Source of the DNA: Candidatus Methanogaster sp. UBA203
Lineage (GTDB): Archaea > Halobacteriota > Methanosarcinia > Methanosarcinales > Methanogasteraceae
Assembly: GCA_002503595.1 (NCBI GenBank)
Contig: DASC01000214.1
Span: 3,730 to 9,061 of the forward strand
Direction: 5' to 3'
Length of the DNA stretch: 5,332 bases
Part shown: positions 1 to 4,769 of the stretch, piece by piece
Layout of the letters: each line of letters starts with the position of its first letter
How positions within the stretch are numbered: the stretch's first letter is position 1
The notes under the pieces: generated by a model
Seen by the model: only the letters and a program-made list of their open reading frames with translations
Database searches by the model: none
Told to the model about the DNA's origin: nothing
Translations under genes and position numbers: made by a program

Positions 1-572
1 TCGGTGTTCCTGGGGTCGACAACGACCATCTTCTTGTCCTTCTTTCCGTTCGGTGTAAACGCTCCCTTTGCCATTGTGGAATAGCGCGTCTGGTGCCGCG
101 GGTGGGCGTGCACAGGGTTGCATCCCCAGAAGATGATCAGGTCTGCGTAGTTCTTTGGCGTTCCAAGCGAGCAGGTTGGTGCACCCTTCTCCTGGGCAGC
201 AAGCGCACTTGGTCCGTGGCAGACGTTTGCTGTGCTGTCAATGAGTGATCCGGTCTCTTCTGCAAGCAGAACCGCTTTTTCGATCGCTTCGCACGATGTT
301 GAGCACCATCCGTAGGACATTGGTCGCTTTGCAGCAACAAGAATCTCAGCAGCCTTCGTTATCGCTTCATCGTACGAGCATTCCTCAAGTTCTCCGTTCT
401 TGCGGATCATCGGCTTCTCGATCCGCTCGTGCAGAAACGGTCCCATCGTCTTTGCCCGTCCGAGCTTGCACGCCTTTCCTACCTTTGTGATCTTGTTATT
501 CTCGACTGTCACCTCGAGGTCATCACAGAGGCAGCCACAGAGCGTGCATACCACGTCTTTTATTACTGGCAT
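1..572 (-). CDS. fwdB: Formylmethanofuran dehydrogenase subunit B, Mo/W-pterin catalytic subunit (N-terminal 190 residues, cut by window edge)
   Basis: This is the catalytic subunit that reduces CO2 to formate at a molybdenum or tungsten bispyranopterin centre; it belongs to the formate dehydrogenase/molybdopterin oxidoreductase superfamily. The N-terminus has the [4Fe-4S] binding pattern with Cys9, Cys12, Cys16 and Cys35 (VVCTLCGCLCDDLEV, then GKACKLGRA). The motif NVCHGPS places Cys118 where superfamily members have the metal-ligating Cys or Sec before HGPS; the codon is TGC, so this is the cysteine form. The segment IIFWGCNPVHAHPRH (146-160) is typical of the pterin-binding fold. The start at 572 is fixed by a strong Shine-Dalgarno (GGAAAGGAGG, 8 bases upstream on the minus strand). 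It lies 17 bases after the fwdD stop, so the two are probably co-transcribed and partly co-translated. Full-length FwdB is about 430 residues, so over half lies beyond the left edge. Whether the metal is Mo (fmd) or W (fwd) cannot be read from this part. Confidence 0.96.
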   Translation of the reverse strand, partial: MPVIKDVVCTLCGCLCDDLEVTVENNKITKVGKACKLGRAKTMGPFLHERIEKPMIRKNGELEECSYDEAITKAAEILVAAKRPMSYGWCSTSCEAIEKAVLLAEETGSLIDSTANVCHGPSALAAQEKGAPTCSLGTPKNYADLIIFWGCNPVHAHPRHQTRYSTMAKGAFTPNGKKDKKMVVVDPRNT

Positions 573-589
573 ATCGTTTTCCTCCTTTC

Positions 590-967
590 CTACTCCTTGT
601 ACGTTGCCATCAGTTCCTTCATGGAAAGTACCGCTTCTGTTGTCGCCTCGACTTTCGCGGGAATGCCCTTGAATCCGGGCATTCCGCAGCCACAGGTGTC
701 AGGATCGACAATAGCATTCGCCCACGGCCCCATCGGGATGAAAACTATGTCATCCGGAAGCCGTTTATCGATCTTTGCAGGCACCACAACCGTTCCGTGG
801 GCGGTTGCCACCTTCACATTTTGGTCGACCGATACTCCGAGCGCTTCGAGATTGCCTTCGTTTAACTCACAGTATGCAGCCGCATCAAAATAAGCCTGTG
901 AAGTCTTTTCTTCGAGAGTAGCGCCCTGATCAATCGTCCTTCCCGATATCAGTATTGTTTCTATCAT
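590..967 (-). CDS. fwdD: Formylmethanofuran dehydrogenase subunit D (molybdopterin dinucleotide-binding)
   Basis: FwdD is the small partner of FwdB and corresponds to the C-terminal pterin-binding beta-barrel domain of formate dehydrogenases; in this family it is a separate polypeptide. The 125-residue product has the expected length. Diagnostic segments are MIETILISGRTIDQG (1-15), the barrel stretch VKVATAHGTVVVPAK (51-65), and FIPMGPWANAIVDPD (76-90) followed by a GMPGFKG loop (95-101). The ATG at 967 was chosen because homologues begin with a similar short beta strand and an AAGGTG Shine-Dalgarno lies just upstream. A TTG at 1003 in the same frame would add twelve residues but would run through an inverted repeat. 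Two cysteines in the loop (TCGCGMP, Cys92 and Cys94) look unusual. It is the first gene of the minus-strand pair, with fwdB next. The hairpin at its 5' end may control its translation or transcription. Confidence 0.94.
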   Translation of the reverse strand: MIETILISGRTIDQGATLEEKTSQAYFDAAAYCELNEGNLEALGVSVDQNVKVATAHGTVVVPAKIDKRLPDDIVFIPMGPWANAIVDPDTCGCGMPGFKGIPAKVEATTEAVLSMKELMATYKE

Positions 968-1001
968 GCGTACACCTTCATGTACTTTTAAGGTTGTACG
1001 C
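968..1001 (-). promoter_or_regulatory. Inverted repeat abutting the fwdD start codon (hairpin or operator)
   Basis: The arms are GCGTACACCTT (968-978) and AAGGTTGTACGC (990-1001). They form eleven base pairs with one bulged base around an 11-base loop. The element ends at the base next to the fwdD ATG (967-965). In a minus-strand transcript the 3' arm contains AAGGTG, the only Shine-Dalgarno-like sequence for fwdD, so folding would hide the ribosome site. The likely transcription start (about 993, if the TATA-like site at 1016-1023 is used) may fall inside the 5' arm. In that case the repeat would act as a DNA operator rather than an RNA hairpin. The sequence symmetry is seen; the function is inferred. 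Confidence 0.55.
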
Positions 1002-1015
1002 AACTATACGTATGT

Positions 1016-1023
1016 CAATAAAA
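1016..1023 (-). promoter_or_regulatory. Possible TATA box for fwdD-fwdB
   Basis: On the minus strand this reads TTTTATTG, a partial match to the archaeal TATA consensus, about 50 bases upstream of the fwdD ATG. The preceding bases (CAAACCC) are a poor BRE. A transcription start about 25-27 bases downstream would leave a leader of roughly 25-30 bases. A palindrome ATACGTAT (1006-1013) lies between this site and the expected start. AT-rich sequence around 1047-1068 could hold an alternative promoter. Confidence 0.35.
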
Positions 1024-1273
1024 GGGTTTGTGTGTCACAGTGTCTACTGATATTGATTTTATTTGATCTTCGTGTCAGGTAAATGTAAATTGATTGACAC
1101 CGCCGCTTCAAAACATATCCGAAGAGTTGCCAAACATGAGTCTGTATGACCGCGCTGAATCCGTCATTCAAAGCTGATGCAGCCGAGACGATGAGACCTG
1201 AACCCGGCGGCTCACAAATCGCAACCCGGACAGCATGATGGCGTGACATACAGCTACATCGTCCAGTCACACC

Positions 1274-1287
1274 GCTAAGTTTAAGTA
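1274..1287 (+). promoter_or_regulatory. Probable BRE/TATA promoter of the fwdEFAC operon
   Basis: GCTAAG (1274-1279) matches five of six positions of the archaeal BRE consensus RNWAAW. It is followed directly by TTTAAGTA (1280-1287), a fair TATA box. Initiation about 25-27 bases further on would be near 1306-1312, giving a leader of about 60 bases before the fwdE ATG. The start would lie in the loop of the inverted repeat 1294-1333, which is a natural place for a regulator to block or recruit the transcription machinery. Confidence 0.5.
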
Positions 1288-1293
1288 AAATAA

Positions 1294-1333
1294 CAATGAT
1301 TGATCTTTTGAGTCAAACAAACATCTATCATTG
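1294..1333. promoter_or_regulatory. Imperfect inverted repeat around the expected fwdE transcription start
   Basis: The arms CAATGATTGAT (1294-1304) and ATCTATCATTG (1323-1333) are complementary at ten of eleven positions, with an 18-base spacer. The half-site centres are 29 bases apart, close to three turns of DNA helix. The element sits 6 bases downstream of the candidate TATA box and spans the expected initiation site. This geometry fits an operator for a dimeric or paired regulator better than a stable RNA hairpin, because the AT-rich arms and long loop would fold weakly. No known regulator can be named from the sequence. Confidence 0.5.
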
Positions 1334-1340
1334 AAACAAC

Positions 1341-1365
1341 TGGGCGCCCATGCCCGGGAGTTCCC
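1341..1365 (+). promoter_or_regulatory. GC-rich palindromic leader and ribosome-binding site of fwdE
   Basis: Immediately before fwdE the AT-rich leader changes to a GC-rich stretch made of overlapping palindromes: TGGGCGCCCA (1341-1350), CCCGGG (1353-1358) and GGGA-GT-TCCC (1356-1365). The only Shine-Dalgarno candidate, GGGAG (1356-1360), lies 8 bases before the ATG at 1369. It can pair with any of three CCC runs (1347-1349, 1353-1355, 1363-1365). The ribosome site of fwdE is therefore weaker than those of fwdF, fwdA and fwdC and may be hidden by RNA structure. The pairing is seen; any regulatory effect is inferred. Confidence 0.45.
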
Positions 1366-1368
1366 ACA

Positions 1369-1941
1369 ATGGACGAGACCATAAAACAAATCAAAGACCC
1401 GAAACTGCTTTTACAGATAGAACGGGTGGTTCCGTTTCACGGATACCTCGCTACAGGTGCGTTCATTGGTATCCAGATGTTTAACATCGCAAAACGTGTG
1501 CTCGGGTTTCAGGATAAAGAACGTATATACGTGACCTGCGAGACCTACAACTGCATCCCTGACGCTTTTCAGATCCTCGCAGGCGCAACCATCGGAAACA
1601 ATGGGATGTGGATCGTGGACTTTGGGAAGATGGCGGTTGTGGTGAACCGGCAAGTTCTGGCGGATGTGACGTCTGCGCGTGGGATCAGGATATATCTCGA
1701 CCCCGCTAAGACCGAAAAATACCCGAAGCTGCACGCATGGTATATGAACACCGAAAAGGTCCCACACAAGGACGCAATCTCCGAACTCCTGAAAGCCGGA
1801 GAGGATGTGTACAGCTACGAAACGATTGATGTTACAATTCCTGTAAAGTCTACCAAGTGCGTAAAAGTGTGTGAACAGTGCGGAGAATCCTTTGTTTGTC
1901 ATGGTGAGGAGGTTCTCTGCGGCACCTGCACGGATACGTGA
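1369..1941 (+). CDS. fwdE: Formylmethanofuran dehydrogenase subunit E (FmdE family, C-terminal zinc ribbon)
   Basis: The 190-residue product belongs to the FmdE family, co-encoded with formylmethanofuran dehydrogenase in Methanosarcina-type operons but absent from the purified core complex of some methanogens; its exact role is unsettled. The N-terminal FmdE domain (about 18-160) has the motif FHGYLATG (23-30), then VTCETYNCIPDAFQ (55-68), AGATIGN (71-77) and DFGKMAV (84-90), which form the conserved metal- and ligand-binding face of the family. The C-terminus is a zinc ribbon: Cys168-x2-Cys171 and Cys184-x2-Cys187, with extra cysteines at 164 and 177. The first motif departs from the FHGHLxPG form I associate with the wider family. 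The ATG at 1369 has only a modest GGGAG ribosome site. It is the first gene of the plus-strand operon, with fwdF starting 15 bases after its stop. Confidence 0.93.
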   Translation: MDETIKQIKDPKLLLQIERVVPFHGYLATGAFIGIQMFNIAKRVLGFQDKERIYVTCETYNCIPDAFQILAGATIGNNGMWIVDFGKMAVVVNRQVLADVTSARGIRIYLDPAKTEKYPKLHAWYMNTEKVPHKDAISELLKAGEDVYSYETIDVTIPVKSTKCVKVCEQCGESFVCHGEEVLCGTCTDT

Positions 1942-1956
1942 TTATGGAGGAAATGT

Positions 1957-2979
1957 ATGAATGAATTAATATTTCAAACGAAAGATGACAAGCAACTGGT
2001 GTATGTCCCGGAGAAGTGTATAGGCTGCGGGACATGCATCCTGACTTGTCCGAAAGACTCTCTTGTGATCGGCTCGGTTGGAGCTGTTGCAAGGGGTCTT
2101 GTTGATCAGGACTTTCTGGAGAGTGTTCCGGATACCTGTATCGTATGCGGGATGTGTGCCAAGGTCTGCCCGACCGGTGCACTGGAGATGAGAGTGGCTG
2201 GTGAGCCTGTGAAGGACGAGACATATCTCTGCGGTGCCATAAAGCCAACGACCGTTAGCGACGACTGTGTGCACTGCGGTCTCTGCGAGGAGGTCTGCCC
2301 GCAGGATGCGATCACGGTTACGCGGCGGCTGGCAAACGACAGCAGCACCGGAGTTGTCGGCGAGACTACAATCGAGCAGGATTGTTGCATCCACTGCGGC
2401 TGGTGCGAAGCGGTCTGTCCGGTCGGTGCGATCACTGTCGAAAAGCCCTTTGCAGGCGAGTGGCAGATGGACGAAGACCTATGCCAGACGTGTCTTGCCT
2501 GCGTGGACATCTGCCCATGTGATGCGCTATTCACTCGCGACTGGGGACCCGGCGAGAGGGTCGAGAAGATCACCCAGCGCCCGAATGCATGCATCTACTG
2601 TGGCGCGTGTGCAGTCTCCTGTCCGACAGATGCCATAACCGTGACAAAGAGCGCGATCCTTCCGGAGATGGCGAAGAAGAAGCCGTTTGAGAAGAAGCTC
2701 CTGGGCGTGCCAACTCCGAAGCCAGCGCTGAGATCGGTGCTGGTAACCGACGACGATGCGTGTCTCGGATGCGGGAACTGCGTCATAGTCTGTCCGGTTA
2801 ACGCTGCATCAGACCCGTATCTTGCCGCAGGGCATTTGAACGAACTGGACGGAAAGCCGCTTCTTGAGGTTGTGGATGGCACGGTTACGGTGTATGATCA
2901 GGATCTCTGCGGAGGGTGCGGCGCATGTGCCATGATCTGTCCTGTAGATGCGATATGGCTTGAACGAAAGGAGGCGTGA
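1957..2979 (+). CDS. fwdF: Formylmethanofuran dehydrogenase subunit F, polyferredoxin with eight [4Fe-4S] motifs
   Basis: FwdF is the electron-transfer subunit that carries low-potential electrons to or from the Mo/W active site. The 340-residue protein contains eight complete CxxCxxCxxxC motifs, starting at Cys21, 61, 104, 144, 176, 212, 269 and 318, mostly followed by Pro. That predicts eight [4Fe-4S] clusters, the number known for FwdF, arranged as a duplicated ferredoxin chain. Extra cysteines occur at 92, 143 and 188. A basic linker (about 239-248, rich in Lys) separates motifs six and seven. No signal peptide or membrane segment is visible, so it is cytoplasmic. The ATG at 1957 follows ATGGAGG (1944-1950) with a 6-base gap. 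The stop is 3 bases before fwdA, and the last codons hold the fwdA ribosome site. The physiological partner, such as heterodisulfide reductase or a membrane hydrogenase via ferredoxin, is not encoded here. Confidence 0.96.
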   Translation: MNELIFQTKDDKQLVYVPEKCIGCGTCILTCPKDSLVIGSVGAVARGLVDQDFLESVPDTCIVCGMCAKVCPTGALEMRVAGEPVKDETYLCGAIKPTTVSDDCVHCGLCEEVCPQDAITVTRRLANDSSTGVVGETTIEQDCCIHCGWCEAVCPVGAITVEKPFAGEWQMDEDLCQTCLACVDICPCDALFTRDWGPGERVEKITQRPNACIYCGACAVSCPTDAITVTKSAILPEMAKKKPFEKKLLGVPTPKPALRSVLVTDDDACLGCGNCVIVCPVNAASDPYLAAGHLNELDGKPLLEVVDGTVTVYDQDLCGGCGACAMICPVDAIWLERKEA

Positions 2980-2982
2980 ATC

Positions 2983-4764
2983 ATGGCTGGAAATGGAAAC
3001 GGAAATGGAACCGGAACAATCGCAATCAAGAATGGATACGTCTTTGACCCACTAAACGAGATCGACGGGGAGATGATGGATGTCTTTATCAAGAACGGAA
3101 AGGTTGTGCGGGAACTAACCGATTCCGAGATGAAAGACGCGAAAGTGATCGATGCGAAGGGCATGACGGTTATGCCAGGCGGCGTTGACTCACACTCTCA
3201 CATTGCAGGAGCGAAGGTCAACGGCGGACGGATGATGCGTCCCGAGGACAGCTACAAGTGGAACCGGAAAAAGACCTCCCTCACACACTCAGGTTCCGGT
3301 TACACGGTGCCATCCGTCTATCTCGAAGGATATGAGTACTCGCAGATGGGTTACACCACAGTCTTTGAAGCAGCAGTCCCGCCGCTTGAAGCCCGCCACA
3401 CGCACGAAGAAATGCGCTCGATTCCGATGATCGATACGGGCGGCTACCTTGTGCTTGGCAACAACTGGTTTATCATGCGCTACCTGCGGGACGGAGAGAT
3501 GGACCGGGCTTGTGCTTACGTTGCGTGGATGATGAAGACTCACAAGACCTACGGGATCAAGTGCGTAAATCCGGCAGGAGTTGAGAACTGGGGCTGGGCA
3601 GAGAACGTCGGATCGCTCGATGAGGCGAACATCCACTTCGGGATCACCTCAAGAGAGGTCATAGAGGGCTTGTGCGAGATTAATGAGCGTCTCGGCCTCC
3701 CGATGGCGATGCATCTGCACTGCAACAACTTAGGTCAGCCCGGATGCTATGAGATCACAAAGGACTCGCTCAAAATACCGAGCCAGATCCGGCCGAACCA
3801 GAACCTCGATGTCGAGTGGGCAGAGACAAAAGTCGATCCCGCTAGACAGGAGTCAGTGTACCTCACCCACGCGCAGTTCAACAGCTTTGGCGGAACCAGC
3901 TGGGGCGACTTTGAGTCCAAGACAAAGGAGATCATAGACTACGTGAACAAGACCGACCACGTCGTCTTCGACAGTGGCTGCGTTCCTTTCGGAGAAGCGA
4001 CGGTTATGACCGGTGACGGACCAGCCATACACAACCTGTACGCCCTTACCGGCAACAAATGGTCGAATACCGATGTAGAGCTGGAATGCGGCTCTGGAGT
4101 GCTTCCGTTTACGTACCTCAAGAGTAACGCGATACACAGCGTCCAGTGGGCGATGGGTCTTGAACTGTTGCTGCTCGTGAACGACACATGGAAGACCATC
4201 ATGACGACCGACCACCCCAACGGCGGCACGTTCCTGAAGTACCCGCTTGTGATGGCATGGCTCATGTCTCAGGCTGCACGGAATGCAACCTTTGATGAGT
4301 GCCACGCATGGGCACGTGACAGGAGCGATCTGGGTGCAGTGGATCGGGAGATGTCACTCTACGATATCGCTATTCTGACCCGTGCAAACACCGCAAGGAC
4401 GGTTGGTTTATCACACAGGAAGGGCAGCCTCGGTGTTGGTGCTGACGGAGATGTCACGATCTACAACATCGACCCGAAGAGCCTGAACCCCCGCGACTAC
4501 GAGAATCTGGCAAAGAGCTTTGCACAGGCGGAGTACACGGTCAAGGACGGCGAGATCGTATCAAGGAGGGGCGAGATCGTGGCGATCCCTGAGAAGAGGA
4601 CGTACTACGTCGATGTGAATGTCAAGGATGCAGGTACAAATGAGATGCTTGCAGACGTTAAGGAGTGGTTCAAGTACTACACGCTCGGCTTTGCCCACTA
4701 TCCAACACCTGACAGCTATCTCATGAACCCGACACCTATTGCGGTGAACGCTGAGGAGGCGTGA
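2983..4764 (+). CDS. fwdA: Formylmethanofuran dehydrogenase subunit A (binuclear-metal amidohydrolase)
   Basis: FwdA condenses formate, delivered through an internal tunnel from FwdB, with methanofuran to give formylmethanofuran. It is a dihydroorotase/urease-type amidohydrolase with two metals. The metal ligands expected of that fold are in order: His71 and His73 in GGVDSHSHIAG, Lys193 in YGIKCVNPAG (the likely carboxylated lysine), His244 or His246 in AMHLHCNN, His296 in YLTHAQFN, and Asp410 in TTDHPNGG. The assignments come from motif position, not from an alignment. The C-terminal part (about 480-545) returns to the small beta domain of amidohydrolases (GADGDVTIYNIDP). At 593 residues it is slightly longer than characterised FwdA proteins (about 570), partly because of an Asn-Gly-rich N-terminus. 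The ATG at 2983 has AAAGGAGG (2967-2974) 8 bases upstream, inside the end of fwdF. fwdC follows after 5 bases. Confidence 0.97.
   Translation: MAGNGNGNGTGTIAIKNGYVFDPLNEIDGEMMDVFIKNGKVVRELTDSEMKDAKVIDAKGMTVMPGGVDSHSHIAGAKVNGGRMMRPEDSYKWNRKKTSLTHSGSGYTVPSVYLEGYEYSQMGYTTVFEAAVPPLEARHTHEEMRSIPMIDTGGYLVLGNNWFIMRYLRDGEMDRACAYVAWMMKTHKTYGIKCVNPAGVENWGWAENVGSLDEANIHFGITSREVIEGLCEINERLGLPMAMHLHCNNLGQPGCYEITKDSLKIPSQIRPNQNLDVEWAETKVDPARQESVYLTHAQFNSFGGTSWGDFESKTKEIIDYVNKTDHVVFDSGCVPFGEATVMTGDGPAIHNLYALTGNKWSNTDVELECGSGVLPFTYLKSNAIHSVQWAMGLELLLLVNDTWKTIMTTDHPNGGTFLKYPLVMAWLMSQAARNATFDECHAWARDRSDLGAVDREMSLYDIAILTRANTARTVGLSHRKGSLGVGADGDVTIYNIDPKSLNPRDYENLAKSFAQAEYTVKDGEIVSRRGEIVAIPEKRTYYVDVNVKDAGTNEMLADVKEWFKYYTLGFAHYPTPDSYLMNPTPIAVNAEEA
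2989..3018 (+). repeat. Hexamer tandem repeat at the start of fwdA
   Basis: Five successive GGAAMN-type hexamers (GGAAAT, GGAAAC, GGAAAT, GGAACC, GGAACA) encode the Gly-Asn/Gly-Thr run GNGNGNGTGT at residues 3-12 of FwdA. The unit is six bases, so gain or loss of a copy keeps the reading frame. The run comes before the first predicted beta strand (IAIKNGYVFDP), so it is probably a disordered extension. Confidence 0.75.
4753..4759 (+). promoter_or_regulatory. Ribosome-binding site of fwdC inside the end of fwdA
   Basis: GAGGAGG lies in the last codons of fwdA, 10 bases before the ATG at 4770. It fixes the fwdC start and implies translational coupling between the two subunits. Confidence 0.8.
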
Positions 4765-4769
4765 TCGAT

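Larger units (their letters stand above)
968..1368. other. Divergent intergenic region between fwdD and fwdE
   Basis: This 401-base spacer must carry the control signals for both arms of the locus. The flanks are AT-rich (about 968-1098 and 1271-1340) and hold TATA-like sequences and inverted repeats. The centre (about 1100-1270) is visibly richer in G and C. I see no credible protein there: the plus strand holds only overlapping reading frames of 13 codons (1136-1177) and 30 codons (1146-1238), and the long minus-strand frame resembles no family I know. I found no tRNA-like T-loop, no convincing C/D-box guide RNA and no strong terminator. The sequences TTGATCTT (1063-1070 and 1300-1307) and TGATTGA (1091-1097 and 1297-1303) each occur once on either side of the central block. 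Confidence 0.8.

Noticed and set aside
968..1003. TTG at 1003 as the true fwdD start
   Set aside because: It would add twelve residues encoded by the inverted repeat, has no ribosome site, and homologues start near MIETILISGR. The ATG at 967 with AAGGTG fits better.
1181..1229. Possible tRNA or C/D-box guide RNA in the central block (AGCCG/CGGCT pairing, ATGATG words, AACCCGG repeats)
   Set aside because: No cloverleaf or T-loop pattern can be built, and no properly spaced C and D boxes with a terminal stem are present. The pairing is only five base pairs around a 22-base loop.
1136..1238. Overlapping plus-strand small frames of 13 and 30 codons as leader peptides
   Set aside because: Ribosome-site support is weak, the two frames overlap, and they lie upstream of the likely fwdE promoter, so they would not be on the fwdE transcript. 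Kept only as part of the unexplained block.
1004..1270. 88-codon minus-strand frame filling the intergenic region
   Set aside because: It crosses the AT-rich promoter area, has an unlikely composition (many Cys, Arg, His and Tyr), resembles no family I know, lacks a clear ribosome site and would sit on top of the fwdD promoter.
1850..2594. Antisense and shifted frames across fwdE/fwdF
   Set aside because: They mirror the repeated ferredoxin codons of fwdF; all eight cluster motifs are intact in the plus-strand frame.
3289..3636. Long antisense frames inside fwdA, such as this one and 3853-4305
   Set aside because: They are complementary-strand shadows of a strongly conserved amidohydrolase gene and have no family resemblance or ribosome site.
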